A stretch of 64,000 nt of DNA from an uncultured Clostridia bacterium. GTDB taxonomy: Bacteria > Bacillota > Clostridia > Christensenellales > Borkfalkiaceae. The position numbers and the translations under genes were made by a program. Of this stretch, positions 8,201 to 16,974 are shown in pieces. How positions within the stretch are numbered: the first letter of the stretch is position 1; the number at the start of each line of letters is the position of its first letter. A model generated the notes under the pieces. That model made no database searches. It saw only the letters and a program-made list of their open reading frames with translations, and was not told the origin of the DNA. The stretch is from contig CANRNE010000005.1 in the NCBI GenBank assembly GCA_947631925.1, positions 1 to 64,000 on the forward strand, in the 5' to 3' direction.

Positions 8201-9771
8201 TGACGATGCTTGTTTTGAGCTGTGTCCTCAAGAAACGGCGTCGGGATGTCCTCATCCAAGAGGGCAAGATGAACGAAAAGGGACAGCGCCTCAACAAGAA
8301 AGGGGAGGTGGTGAATTCCGCCGTTCGCTATTCCATCGTCGGCGTCTCCCTCGGCGCAGTCGTGCTTGCGATTGTGCTCGTCATCGTCCTCGTCATCCTT
8401 CCGCTCGTGCAGAGCATCTTCGCGGGCGAAGATTACGAGAGTAAACCGGGCACCAACCAGGGCGCAACTCACACCTGCAGCCATGTCTGCGACTTCTGCG
8501 GCGCATGCCGTGATGCGAATTGCGAGGATCCCGTCTGCGCGAAAAAGTGCCCCGGGCACCTTGTCGACAATCTCCCCGCGGATTACGCCATCTATTCCTT
8601 CGAGGCGGAGTGCGCGAAGCTCGAAACCAACGCCCCCGGGACCTGCAACGCCACGAACGGCGGCAATCCCAGCGGCGGGCTGTTCATTCAGAACATGTCC
8701 AAAGTCTCTTCGGCGAAGTTGACGTTCGAGATTACTTCGGACAGCGCGCAGGATGCCGTGCTCATCCTTCGGATGGGACACCGCGAAAGCGAATACGCTT
8801 GGTCGGATATGTTCACCCTCACGCTCAACGGAGAAGCTGTGGAAGGCATCGAATACACCTTCCCCGTCATGCGCGCGGGAAGCGTCAAGTACTTCGATTG
8901 GCAGGACAACGAGATTTGCGTTCTCAAGCTGAAAGAGGGCAACAACACCATCGTTCTCTCCAAAGTAACCTATGGGCTCAATTTCGATACGCTCAAACTC
9001 GCCTCGTCGGCGGAGCTCGAATGGACGAGCGAGGCAGGCAAGGATGAGGCAACCAAGCATTCCTTCGGGAAGTGGGAAGTCATCACCGAGCCGACGCTCG
9101 AAAAGGGTGGCGTCCTCGGCAGCTACTGCACCACCTGTCGTGCCTACAAGGAGAGCAAGATTCCCGCGATTTCCGAGGATACGGGCTACCATAAAGTCGT
9201 CAAAAAGGAGGCGACCGCGACGTCCTTCGGCGAATCCTCTTGGGAATATGAATTCGAGGGCAACAAGTTCTCCTTCGACTCGCTCATCTATCCGACACAG
9301 GGCGAGACCAAGATGCAACGATTCGAATGCGAGGACATGATTGTCACAGGGGATGCGCACAGCGCACGCGAGGGCGGCTCCAACAACCCCAGCGGCGGCT
9401 ACTACATCGGCGGAATCTCCGGGAAGGATTACTCCCTCACGCTTACGGTGGAATCCGATATGGAGACGGAGGCAATCTTCTACATCGGGTTCGGCTGCCG
9501 CAACGACCGCTCGCTCACCTTCAACGGGATTTGCAAGCTCACTGTGAACGGAAAGGCCGTCTCCGTCAGCGACAACGTCGTCTTCAGACAGGCGGACAGC
9601 TCGTTCAACTACTTCAACTGGGAGAGCGTCATGGTCGTCACAATCAAACTGCAGAAGGGGACGAATACCATCGTCGTGGAGGACAACAGCAAGGCGACGA
9701 GCAGCAACATGGACTACTTCGAACTGCTCACCAACGCGACGCTCACCGTCCCCGAGGACGAGATAACCTGA
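5251..9771 (+). CDS. Membrane-anchored GH3 beta-glucosidase-like enzyme with permuted domain order and CBM-like tail
   Basis: 1506 aa. Order read from the sequence: N-terminal membrane segment (about 8-33); GH3 C-terminal domain (about 70-410) ending in PFGHGESYTSF; fibronectin-III-like domain (about 415-530); GH3 N-terminal catalytic barrel (about 640-940) with NLHRTIWGGRAYEYYSEDG, KHFALNDQEANR (K810) and VISDC, whose D889 aligns with the GH3 nucleophile; two membrane segments (about 966-990 and 1028-1055) separated by a basic loop; a Cys-rich stretch (CSHVCDFCGACRD, about 1073-1100); two CBM-like FEAE/FECE modules with a Cys-pair module between. The C-before-N order is known in some GH3 enzymes (e.g. 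Ruminococcus, Butyrivibrio). Hydrolysis of beta-glycosides outside the membrane is inferred; substrate unknown. RBS GGGAG 7 nt before ATG. Confidence 0.88.
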   Translation: MNKFLKSLSRLLWSILSVTFALLLTVSIVGDVIADENKRTINDFLGLENYRKEVNEDAELLHYSSEFEKEDGSYDDKALWEEDIRVADRIQREGTTILWNNDAAGHTGLPLTKGTTVSLFSHSSVDFVYSGMGSGNSITKNSSNLKQAFTNAGLPVNDTLWQFYSKGEGSGDKYVRNAYSGVNEVPWSLVKSNCETSFDGTVGVFVLSRRAGENGETDSTMKTADTLNKDYFELAKNEKDTIEGMVGLKKDGVLSKVIVMLNTAMGINFRYLEEYRDDIDCCIWVCQPGWEGINEIGRIFSGDSVPSGHLVDTFAYDHQSAPAAVNADFSTYTNSNDAGLRDLQFQANYMIYAEDIYVGYKYYETRYEDAVMGNGNATSKTGAKNSSGDWKYSEEVAFPFGHGESYTSFEYDAFSVEQQEDGSYLASVTVKNVGNQPGEDAVQIYSQKPYTAYDKQHGIEQAAVNLCGYERTEMLYPESQTDETHPNSQRVKIVIPADVFKTYDADGYKTYILEEGDFYLTAAEDAHQAVNNILARKGYSPASTGNVMDGAGKSSLVWLWNNKTTDATMFSRSSTGYAITNQFDDTDWNKYKNKTDGTVVYLSRSDWAGTWPKPLALSLSDAMVADLDWDKPVTADPKDKMPLYGQAHEFDIIDLRGKDYNDAAWDTLLNQTTLEEQIQFLGKAYHGTPAINSITYMGERCLDGPLGVRQKYLTDDDASPADNQNMSFPCTPLLSASFSKKLALRAGQLKGEDMLHTGVAGLYGTGVNLHRTIWGGRAYEYYSEDGYLSGIMCAQEVKGIQEKGGYVNLKHFALNDQEANRHGVNIWCNEQAIREVYLLAFQPVVEDAHATGMMSSFTRFGTTWSGAHYGLTTEVLRNEWGFDGFVISDCAWRNYMGVVDGLVGGNDNILYESTNLAAYYEAQTNATVAQLIRRSTHRVLYVLANSSAMEGYTPGMHIFPVTNWWQHAIIAMIVVFGILTAGSVTMLVLSCVLKKRRRDVLIQEGKMNEKGQRLNKKGEVVNSAVRYSIVGVSLGAVVLAIVLVIVLVILPLVQSIFAGEDYESKPGTNQGATHTCSHVCDFCGACRDANCEDPVCAKKCPGHLVDNLPADYAIYSFEAECAKLETNAPGTCNATNGGNPSGGLFIQNMSKVSSAKLTFEITSDSAQDAVLILRMGHRESEYAWSDMFTLTLNGEAVEGIEYTFPVMRAGSVKYFDWQDNEICVLKLKEGNNTIVLSKVTYGLNFDTLKLASSAELEWTSEAGKDEATKHSFGKWEVITEPTLEKGGVLGSYCTTCRAYKESKIPAISEDTGYHKVVKKEATATSFGESSWEYEFEGNKFSFDSLIYPTQGETKMQRFECEDMIVTGDAHSAREGGSNNPSGGYYIGGISGKDYSLTLTVESDMETEAIFYIGFGCRNDRSLTFNGICKLTVNGKAVSVSDNVVFRQADSSFNYFNWESVMVVTIKLQKGTNTIVVEDNSKATSSNMDYFELLTNATLTVPEDEIT

Positions 9772-9801
9772 GGCACAAAGGATTGAAACCGCATTGACAG
9801 C

Positions 9802-9842
9802 AAAAAAGAAGGGAACGGCAATTTGCCGTTCCCTTCTTTTTT
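9802..9842 (+). terminator. Intrinsic terminator of GH3 gene
   Basis: A-tract, stem GAAGGGAACGGCAA/TTGCCGTTCCCTTC, T-tract: works in both orientations and separates the GH3 gene from the convergent small minus-strand gene. Confidence 0.9.
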
Positions 9843-9853
9843 GATGATTTGAT

Positions 9854-10147
9854 TTAATTGTGACCGTTGATGATTTGCCGCACGGCGGAAAGATGCGGAT
9901 AGCGGACGTACACGAGACGGCTCTCGAGCGGCAGGGCAAACTGCGAATGGACGCCGCTCCCGTAGGGCATGAGCACGCAGTCGATATCTTCGGCCGCCAA
10001 ATTATCCTTCAGATTTTCGCCGAAAATTCTGTCCACCTTTCCCGCCAGACAAAAATCGCTTTCCGTTACCGTACGAAGTTTTTTTCTCTCGCAGTTCGGG
10101 CACCGACTGTCTTCGGTTGCAATGTTACACCCTTCGCAAAAATTCAT
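9854..10147 (-). CDS. Small zinc-ribbon protein, DUF2007-like
   Basis: 97 aa. N-terminal zinc ribbon CEGC...CPNC, then a short alpha/beta segment containing DFCLAGKVD and LVYVRYPHLSAVR, reminiscent of the DUF2007 putative signal-transducing family. The ORF track begins 75 codons upstream, but that extension is read from the palindromic repeat. The ATG at 10147 is preceded by an excellent GGAGGGAGGTG site, so I use it. Function unknown; probably metal-binding cytoplasmic adaptor. It stands alone between the GH3 terminator and the repeat block downstream of groEL. Confidence 0.75.
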   Translation of the reverse strand: MNFCEGCNIATEDSRCPNCERKKLRTVTESDFCLAGKVDRIFGENLKDNLAAEDIDCVLMPYGSGVHSQFALPLESRLVYVRYPHLSAVRQIINGHN

Positions 10148-10170
10148 TGTGCACCTCCCTCCTTGTTTTC

Positions 10171-10193
10171 GCGGTGGCGTTGCAAATTGTGTG
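10171..10193 (+). repeat. Repeat module A, copy 1 (23 bp)
   Basis: GCGGTGGCGTTGCAAATTGT plus GTG; recurs with one mismatch and in the same orientation at 12562-12584, on the other side of groESL. Confidence 0.8.
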
Positions 10194-10292
10194 GAGCGCC
10201 GCAATTCTCGCTCAACAGCACGGAGTGCTGTGAGCGGCGGCGCGACATGAGCGCTCCGCGAAGAGGCGTGCGGCGGTCCCTGCCGCCCACGC
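10193..10292 (+). repeat. Dispersed ~100-bp palindromic repeat, copy 2
   Basis: Same family as 591-690. Stem CGCTCA-x-CAGCAC / GTGCTG-TGAGCG and second stem CGGCGG/CTGCCG. Lies downstream of groEL between a short zinc-ribbon gene and groESL. Confidence 0.9.
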
Positions 10293-10293
10293 A

Positions 10294-10323
10294 AAAAAGC
10301 AAAAAGCGCGGTTTTTGCTTTTT
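10294..10323. repeat. AT hairpin module, copy 1
   Basis: Perfect 12-bp stem AAAAAGCAAAAA/TTTTTGCTTTTT with loop GCGCGG. A second copy with identical stem but loop GTGTGA is at 12585-12614. Symmetrical A/T tracts mean it could terminate transcription in either direction. Confidence 0.8.
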
Positions 10324-10326
10324 CCT

Positions 10327-10411
10327 TGATTCTAAAACCGTCATGCTGAGCGAAGCCGAAGCATATCCGCATTCATAATAAGGATACCCTTCGACAGGCT
10401 CAGGGTGACGA
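10327..10411. repeat. Intergenic GTCATGCTGAGC-type repeat with inverted ends
   Basis: Contains GTCATGCTGAGCGAAG near one end and CAGGCTCAGGGTGAC near the other, the look of a widely distributed bacterial intergenic repeat. Its leading segment TGATTCTAAAACCGTCAT recurs with two changes near 12855-12873 on the other side of groESL. No coding sequence seen. Confidence 0.65.
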
Positions 10412-10423
10412 ATTGGAACAAAA

Positions 10424-10451
10424 GGTACAGCGGAACATACTCCGCTGTACC
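10424..10451 (-). terminator. groESL terminator
   Basis: 11-bp stem GGTACAGCGGA/TCCGCTGTACC, followed on the minus strand by TTTTGTT, about 43 nt after the groEL stop. Confidence 0.85.
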
Positions 10452-10493
10452 CCTTAGGAGAAAATATTTTTGCGCTTTGCAGCGCGCCTATGA

Positions 10494-12134
<1,641 letters not shown>

Positions 12135-12419
12135 TTATTCGACAATCGCGAGAATGTCGCTCTGTTTGATGATGGTGAACTCCTTGCCGTCCACTTTGAA
12201 ATCGGTACCTGCATATTTGGAGCAGAGCACCTTGTCGCCCGGTTTTACCTGCATGACGACGTCCTTCCCGTCAATGACGCCGCCGGGGCCGACGGCCACC
12301 ACGACGCAGGTCTGCGGTTTTTCCTGTGCGGAAGAGGGGAGATAGAAGCCGCTCTTGGTCTTTTCTTCGACGGTGACGCTCTCGACGACCACCTTGTCGA
12401 ACAGGGGTTTGATATTCAT
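12135..12419 (-). CDS. groES: Co-chaperonin GroES
   Basis: 94 aa, normal family length. MNIKPLFDKVVVE start, mobile loop EEKTKSGFYLPSSA, and the roof/beta-barrel segment PGDKVLCSKYAGT. Caps GroEL. The ORF track extends 58 codons further upstream, but that stretch is leader/repeat sequence and the ATG at 12419 has AGGAGG nine nt upstream, so the internal start is right. First gene of the groES-groEL operon. Confidence 0.98.
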   Translation of the reverse strand: MNIKPLFDKVVVESVTVEEKTKSGFYLPSSAQEKPQTCVVVAVGPGGVIDGKDVVMQVKPGDKVLCSKYAGTDFKVDGKEFTIIKQSDILAIVE

Positions 12420-12452
12420 AACGGAATGCCTCCTAAAAAAATTCACTTTGTT

Positions 12453-12490
12453 TCGAAGAAAATCTTTGCGTGCGCAAATATTTTCTTCGA
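12453..12490 (-). promoter_or_regulatory. 38-bp near-perfect palindrome in groES leader
   Basis: Two 18-nt arms (TCGAAGAAAATCTTTGCG and its complement with one mismatch) around a 2-nt centre, lying between the long leader and the groES RBS, about 34 nt upstream of the start codon. In the mRNA this forms a long hairpin; as DNA it could be an operator. It is not CIRCE (no TTAGCACTC/GAGTGCTAA). Role inferred as heat-shock or stability control. Confidence 0.6.
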
Positions 12491-12561
12491 GCGGATAGGC
12501 GGTTGCGCCTTCTCCTGCTCGTAGCCGCGCAAGCGGTACTGTTTCATCGGACAATAAGCCT

Positions 12562-12584
12562 GCGGTGGCGTGGCAAATTGTGTG
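12562..12584 (+). repeat. Repeat module A, copy 2
   Basis: 22 of 23 bases identical to 10171-10193, same orientation; immediately followed by the second AT hairpin module. Confidence 0.8.
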
Positions 12585-12614
12585 AAAAAGCAAAAAGTGT
12601 GATTTTTGCTTTTT
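12585..12614. repeat. AT hairpin module, copy 2 (possible attenuator in groESL leader)
   Basis: Perfect 12-bp stem identical to that at 10294-10323. On the minus strand it ends in CTTTTTC, so it has the form of an intrinsic terminator placed between the likely groESL promoter (12952-12979) and groES. Confidence 0.65.
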
Positions 12615-12667
12615 CCGTTATTTGGAAATGGCACCCCCTACCTGCCCGCGGTGCGGGCCTCCTCTTT

Positions 12668-12768
12668 GGGCGGCAGGGACCGCCGCAAAGTCCGTCGCGC
12701 CTGCCAGCGCTCCTGTCGCGCCGCCGCTCACAGCACCCCGTGCTGTTGAGCGAGAACTGCGGCGCTCC
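12668..12768 (-). repeat. Dispersed ~100-bp palindromic repeat, copy 3 (inverted)
   Basis: Reverse complement of the 591-690 / 10193-10292 family; stem CGCTCA-x-CAGCAC / GTGCTG-TGAGCG conserved. The stretch 12769-12950 holds further low-complexity and repeat-like sequence (including GTCATATCGAGCG...CATCGAGACATCTC) and no credible gene. Confidence 0.9.
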
Positions 12769-12951
12769 ACCCTCAGGTATAAGGGGGGAGGTGAAAGACC
12801 GCCACCTTTTTCGAAGAAAAGGGGGGAGGATGTCACGAAGTGACAGGAAGGGGGTGATTCTAAAATCGTCATATCGAGCGTAGTACTTCGCCTGCGGCTC
12901 GTGGGCTTCGCCATCGAGACATCTCAATTCCCACCCGCTTGCTACCTTTAT

Positions 12952-12979
12952 ATTATAACCGCCCGCGGGGAGGTGTCAA
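12952..12979 (-). promoter_or_regulatory. Likely groESL promoter
   Basis: On the minus strand: TTGACA, 16-bp spacer, TATAAT. It is the only consensus promoter I see upstream of groES and would give a leader of about 525 nt running through the palindromic repeat, the AT hairpin and the 38-bp palindrome. Confidence 0.65.
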
Positions 12980-13040
12980 ACGAAAAAAGTAAAATTTTTT
13001 GGGAAATTTTGTAAGGCGCGCCCGCACTTTTCGGAAATCC

Positions 13041-13069
13041 TTGCAATTTATGCGGAAATGTGCTATAAT
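13041..13069 (+). promoter_or_regulatory. Promoter for comEB-ppiB-purB
   Basis: TTGCAA, 17-bp spacer, TATAAT; start codon 20 nt further on with GGAGGG RBS. Divergent from the groESL promoter, with about 60 bp between the two -35 boxes. Confidence 0.85.
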
Positions 13070-13088
13070 CAGCCTCGGAGGGAACAGT

Positions 13089-13532
13089 ATGGATAAATGG
13101 GACATTCGGTTTATGGAACTTACCGAACAGGTCGGCACATGGGCGAGCTGTCTCCGCCGCAAGGTGGGGGCGATTGTCGTCAAGGACAACCGTGTCATGA
13201 CGACGGGCTATAACGGCGCGCCTGCGGGCATCCAGTCGTGCATCGAGCGGGGCAAGTGTCTTCGCATCGAGAAGAACATCGAGAGCGGCACGCATGCGGA
13301 GCTCTGCTACGCCGCACATGCCGAACAGAACGCCATTATTCAGGCGGCAAAATACGGGGTGAATATCGGCGGTGCGACGCTGTACTGCACCCATCAGCCC
13401 TGCGTCATCTGCGCAAAGATGATTATCAATGCGGGAATCGAACGGGTCGTCTACAAGGAAGGCTATCCCGACGAATTCTCCATGGAACTCTTCCGTGAAG
13501 CGGGCACCAAAGTAGAAAAATTCGAGGAGTGA
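13089..13532 (+). CDS. comEB: dCMP deaminase (ComEB family)
   Basis: 147 aa. Zinc-dependent deoxycytidylate deaminase: H77-A-E79 (HAEQNA) and C105-V-I-C108 (PCVIC) form the zinc/catalytic site; the CLR...VGAIVVKDNRVMTTGYNG substrate-binding segment is intact. Makes dUMP from dCMP for thymidylate synthesis. The track start at 12999 lies upstream of the promoter -10 box; ATG 13089 has GGAGGG six nt upstream and fits the family length. Followed four nt later by ppiB. Confidence 0.95.
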   Translation: MDKWDIRFMELTEQVGTWASCLRRKVGAIVVKDNRVMTTGYNGAPAGIQSCIERGKCLRIEKNIESGTHAELCYAAHAEQNAIIQAAKYGVNIGGATLYCTHQPCVICAKMIINAGIERVVYKEGYPDEFSMELFREAGTKVEKFEE

Positions 13533-13536
13533 GAAC

Positions 13537-14052
13537 ATGAATCCCATCGTAACATTCGAAATGCAGGACGGAAAGACCTTCAAGGCGGAACTCTATCCCG
13601 AGATTGCGCCCAATACGGTTGCAAACTTCCTCTCCCTTGTCAACAAACATTTCTATGACGGCATCGTCTTCCACCGCGTCATCCGCGGCTTCATGATACA
13701 GGGCGGCGACCCGCAGGGGATTGGCTCGGGCGGTCCGGGGTACCGTATCAAGGGGGAATTTGCCTCCAACGGATTTTCCAACCCCTTAAAGCATGCGCGC
13801 GGCGTCCTCTCGATGGCGCGCACGAGCGACCCCAATTCCGCCGGTTCGCAGTTCTTCGTCATGCACGGCGACGCGTTCTATCTCGACGGGCAGTACGCCG
13901 CCTTCGGGAAAGTGACAGAGGGGATGGACGTCGTCGATGCGATTGCGGGGACCAAGACGGACTTCCGCGACAGACCGCTCAGCCCGCAGCGGATGAAGTC
14001 TGTCACCTGCGAGACGTTCGGGGAAACGTATCCCGAGCCCGAAAAGTATTAA
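13537..14052 (+). CDS. ppiB: Peptidyl-prolyl cis-trans isomerase, cyclophilin type
   Basis: 171 aa cytoplasmic cyclophilin with no signal peptide. Contains the fold signatures YPEIAPNTVANFLSLV, FHRVIRGFMIQGGDP, GSAGSQFF-like NSAGSQFFVMHGD and YAAFGKVTEGMDVVD. Catalyses proline isomerisation during folding. RBS GAGGAG overlaps the end of comEB; 10 nt gap to purB. Confidence 0.96.
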   Translation: MNPIVTFEMQDGKTFKAELYPEIAPNTVANFLSLVNKHFYDGIVFHRVIRGFMIQGGDPQGIGSGGPGYRIKGEFASNGFSNPLKHARGVLSMARTSDPNSAGSQFFVMHGDAFYLDGQYAAFGKVTEGMDVVDAIAGTKTDFRDRPLSPQRMKSVTCETFGETYPEPEKY

Positions 14053-14062
14053 GGAACTTGCC

Positions 14063-15499
14063 ATGACGGACAGGACAATTTACGAAAATCCGCTGACTTC
14101 CCGCTACGCAAGCCGCGAAATGCAGGAGAATTTCGGCGAAATCAAGAAAGTAAAGCTCTGGCGGACGCTCTGGACGGCGCTCGCCGAGAGCGAAATGGAG
14201 CTGGGACTTCCCATTACGCAGCAACAGGTGGAGGAGATGCGCGCGCATATCGACGACATCGACTTTGCGAGGGCTGAGGCGTACGAGCGCGAAGTGCGGC
14301 ACGACGTCATGGCGCACGTCAAGGCGTTCGGGGACGTCGCACCCTCGGCGCGGGGCATCATCCACCTCGGCGCGACGAGCTGTTTCGTCGACTGCAACGC
14401 AGACCTCATCATCCTCCGTGACGGGCTGGAAATTTTACTCAAAAAACTCGTCAATGTGATGGACAGGCTCCGCGCGTTCGCTCTGCGGTATCGGGAACTG
14501 CCCACGCTCGGCTTTACCCATCTGCAGCCCGCCCAGCTCACGACGGTGGGAAAGCGCGCCGCCCTGTGGCTGCAGGACCTCACGAGCGACTGCCTCGCGA
14601 TAGAAAATCTCCTCGAAAACTTCCGTCTGCGCGGCGTGAAGGGCACGACGGGGACGCAGGCAAGCTTTTTGGACCTCTTTGACGGGGACAAGGACAAGGT
14701 GGAGCGGCTCGAGGCGCTCGTGACGAAGAAGCTCGGCTTTGAGAAGGTTTACGCCGTCACGGGGCAGACCTATCCGAGGAAATTCGACTTTGCCGTGCTC
14801 TCCGTGCTCAGCGCCGTTGCGCAGAGCGCGTATAAATTCTCCAACGATATTCGCCTTCTTCAGAGCATGAAGGAGGTGGAGGAGCCCTTCGGGCGCAACC
14901 AGATTGGCTCTTCGGCGATGGCGTATAAGCGCAACCCGATGCGCTGTGAACGCATGGGCGGGCTCGCGCGCTATCTCATTACCCTGCCGCAGAACAGCGC
15001 CATGACGGCGGGCGTGCAGTGGTTCGAGCGCACACTCGACGACAGCTCCAACCGCCGCATCGTTAACGCACAGGCCTTCCTCGCCGCAGACGCCATCCTC
15101 GAACTCTATTTGAGCGTCGCGGAAAACCTCGTCGTCCACGAAAAGGTCATTGAAAGACACATCGCGGAGGAACTTCCCTTCATGGCTACCGAGAACATCC
15201 TCATGGAGTGCGTGAAGGCGGGAGGGGACAGGCAGGCGCTGCACGAGCGCATCCGCGTCCTCTCGCAGGAGGCGGCGTATGCCGTGAAGGAGGAGGGGAA
15301 GCCCAACGATTTGATTGCAAGAATTGAGGCGGACGAGACGTTTTCCGCCGTGCACGGACGTATCGACGAACTTCTCGATACGCAAAAATTTGTCGGATTG
15401 GCGCCCGAGCAGACGGAGAAATTTATCAAATGCGAAGTCGACCCGCTTCTCAAAAAGTATGAAAAATTGCTCGGATTGCACGGAGATGTGCGGTTTTGA
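14063..15499 (+). CDS. purB: Adenylosuccinate lyase
   Basis: 478 aa. Fumarase/aspartase superfamily: HLGATSCFVDCNADLI near the substrate site, GFTHLQPAQLTTVGKRA, and the signature GSSAMAYKRNPMRCER. Splits SAICAR and adenylosuccinate to fumarate in purine synthesis. Third gene of the comEB promoter unit, tightly spaced. A CGTGA-loop hairpin follows the stop (15508-15536). Confidence 0.98.
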   Translation: MTDRTIYENPLTSRYASREMQENFGEIKKVKLWRTLWTALAESEMELGLPITQQQVEEMRAHIDDIDFARAEAYEREVRHDVMAHVKAFGDVAPSARGIIHLGATSCFVDCNADLIILRDGLEILLKKLVNVMDRLRAFALRYRELPTLGFTHLQPAQLTTVGKRAALWLQDLTSDCLAIENLLENFRLRGVKGTTGTQASFLDLFDGDKDKVERLEALVTKKLGFEKVYAVTGQTYPRKFDFAVLSVLSAVAQSAYKFSNDIRLLQSMKEVEEPFGRNQIGSSAMAYKRNPMRCERMGGLARYLITLPQNSAMTAGVQWFERTLDDSSNRRIVNAQAFLAADAILELYLSVAENLVVHEKVIERHIAEELPFMATENILMECVKAGGDRQALHERIRVLSQEAAYAVKEEGKPNDLIARIEADETFSAVHGRIDELLDTQKFVGLAPEQTEKFIKCEVDPLLKKYEKLLGLHGDVRF

Positions 15500-15507
15500 G
15501 CGGTTTT

Positions 15508-15536
15508 GCGAAGTATTATGCGTGACATAATACTTC
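15508..15536 (+). repeat. CGTGA-loop palindrome, copy 1 (after purB)
   Basis: Arms AAGTATTATG / CATAATACTT (10 bp, perfect) around loop CGTGA. One of four intergenic copies in the window, all in the sense orientation just 3' of a gene. Confidence 0.8.
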
Positions 15537-15590
15537 AATTAAGGCAAAAATACGGGGGATTTGCACATCCTGCGGCATAGGAGGACTTCT

Positions 15591-16829
15591 TTGAATCGGA
15601 CGAGGTGCATTCTGCACAGCGATCTCAACAATTTCTATGCGTCCGTCGAGATGCTCAAACATCCCGAATTCGGCGAAAGGCCGCTTGCGGTGTGCGGAAG
15701 CATCAAGGACCGCCACGGCGTCGTGCTCGCCAAGAACATGCTCGCAAAGCGGGTGGGGGTCTCTACGGGGGAGCCGCTCTTTTCCGCGCGGAAAAAATGC
15801 CCCGACCTCGTGGAAGTCGAGGCGGATTTCCCATCCTATGTCGCTATGTCGCAGACGGTGCGCAAAATTTACGAGCGGTACACCGACCGCATCGAGCCCT
15901 TCGGCATCGATGAGTGCTGGCTGGACGTCACGGAGAGTGAGGCGCTCTTCGGCGACGGCGTAAAAATCGCGCACAACATCCGCGAAACCGTCAAAAAGGA
16001 GTGCGGCGTCACGGTGAGCGTGGGGGTGAGCTGGAACAAAATCTTCGCAAAACTTGCCTCAGACCTCAAAAAACCCGACGCGGTCAGCGTCATTTCCCCC
16101 GAAAACTATCGGGAAGTCGCTTGGAATTTGCCCGCCGCGGACCTTCTCTATGTGGGCCATGCGACGGCGAAGAAGCTGCGCTATCTCGGCGTGGAGACCA
16201 TCGGGGACCTTGCGAGGGCGGACGAGAGCCGCCTTGTCATGGAACTCGGCAAGTGGGGGCACGTGCTCTTCGAATATGCGAACGGCAGGGACACCTCCGC
16301 GGTGCGGGAAAAGGGCGAGACGCGGGATGTCAAGTCTATCGGCAACAGCCTCACCTGCTACCGCGACCTCTCGGAGGAGGATGAAATTTACATGCTCTTC
16401 CTGCTCCTTGCAGACAGCGTCGCCTCCCGCCTTTCGGAGAGCGGGCTCGGGCGGGCGCACACCGTGAAAATATCCGTCACGGACAGCGAGCTAAACCGCT
16501 TCGGAAAGCAGGGGCAGTGCGAGCCCACGCGCAACGCGAAGGAGATTGCCGATGTCGCGATGAAACTCTTCCGCGCGCTCCCCAAGCGGGGAAATCCCGT
16601 CCGTGCGCTCGGAGTAGCCGTCTCGGATTTCACCGGGCAGGAGCAACTCGACCTGTTCGGGGACGCAAAAAATGAGGAAAAACTCGAAAAAGCGGACGCC
16701 GCAGTGTCCAAAATTCGCGAAAAATACGGTAACAATGCCATCCGAAGGGCGACCGTTCTCACCGACGAGCGGCTGAAAGAGTTGGACATCAAGGGCGCGC
16801 ATATCATCCACCCCGAGGGCAAGAAATGA
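15591..16829 (+). CDS. dinB: DNA polymerase IV (Y-family)
   Basis: 412 aa from the TTG at 15591, chosen because AGGAGG lies six nt upstream and the protein then begins like other DinB proteins (NRTRCILHSDLNNFYASVE); the track start is another TTG ten codons earlier. Catalytic acidic residues are in LHSDLNNFYASVE and FGIDECWLDVT. The little-finger region follows, and near the C-terminus QLDLFGD is a sliding-clamp-binding motif. Translesion synthesis. No LexA box seen upstream. Confidence 0.95.
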   Translation: MNRTRCILHSDLNNFYASVEMLKHPEFGERPLAVCGSIKDRHGVVLAKNMLAKRVGVSTGEPLFSARKKCPDLVEVEADFPSYVAMSQTVRKIYERYTDRIEPFGIDECWLDVTESEALFGDGVKIAHNIRETVKKECGVTVSVGVSWNKIFAKLASDLKKPDAVSVISPENYREVAWNLPAADLLYVGHATAKKLRYLGVETIGDLARADESRLVMELGKWGHVLFEYANGRDTSAVREKGETRDVKSIGNSLTCYRDLSEEDEIYMLFLLLADSVASRLSESGLGRAHTVKISVTDSELNRFGKQGQCEPTRNAKEIADVAMKLFRALPKRGNPVRALGVAVSDFTGQEQLDLFGDAKNEEKLEKADAAVSKIREKYGNNAIRRATVLTDERLKELDIKGAHIIHPEGKK

Positions 16830-16830
16830 T

Positions 16831-16858
16831 AAAAAAGAGCAATTTGAGCTCTTTTTTT
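16831..16858 (+). terminator. dinB terminator
   Basis: A-tract, GAGC stem with 7-nt loop and T7 tract directly after the stop. Confidence 0.85.
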
Positions 16859-16907
16859 GTGTTTTTCGGCGAATTTTGCACGGCGAAACCAATTTTGCGC
16901 AAACGGA

Positions 16908-16937
16908 TTGACAACGGGCGCGTGCGTATATTATAAT
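16908..16937 (+). promoter_or_regulatory. Promoter for BspA-like lipoprotein
   Basis: TTGACA, 18-bp spacer, TATAAT. The ATG at 16936 used in the ORF track overlaps the -10 box and cannot be in the mRNA, so the start at 16975 is used. Confidence 0.85.
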
Positions 16938-16974
16938 GAAGAAAAATAAACTTTTGTGGGTATTGTGGGTATTT

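Noticed and set aside
5152-9939. Very long minus-strand ORFs (1595 aa here; also 1607 aa at 19108-23931, 828 aa at 1118-3604, 747 aa at 16804-19047)
   Set aside because: Mirror frames of real plus-strand genes created by GC-rich third positions; no RBS, no recognisable domains, Arg/Val/Asp-rich translation.
12420-12600. CIRCE element before groES
   Set aside because: No TTAGCACTC/GAGTGCTAA inverted repeat present.
15540-15590. LexA box controlling dinB
   Set aside because: No sequence resembling CGAACRNRYGTTYG was seen upstream of dinB.
16936-16974. ATG at 16936 as start of the BspA-like lipoprotein
   Set aside because: It overlaps the -10 box TATAAT, and the signal peptide proper begins at 16975.
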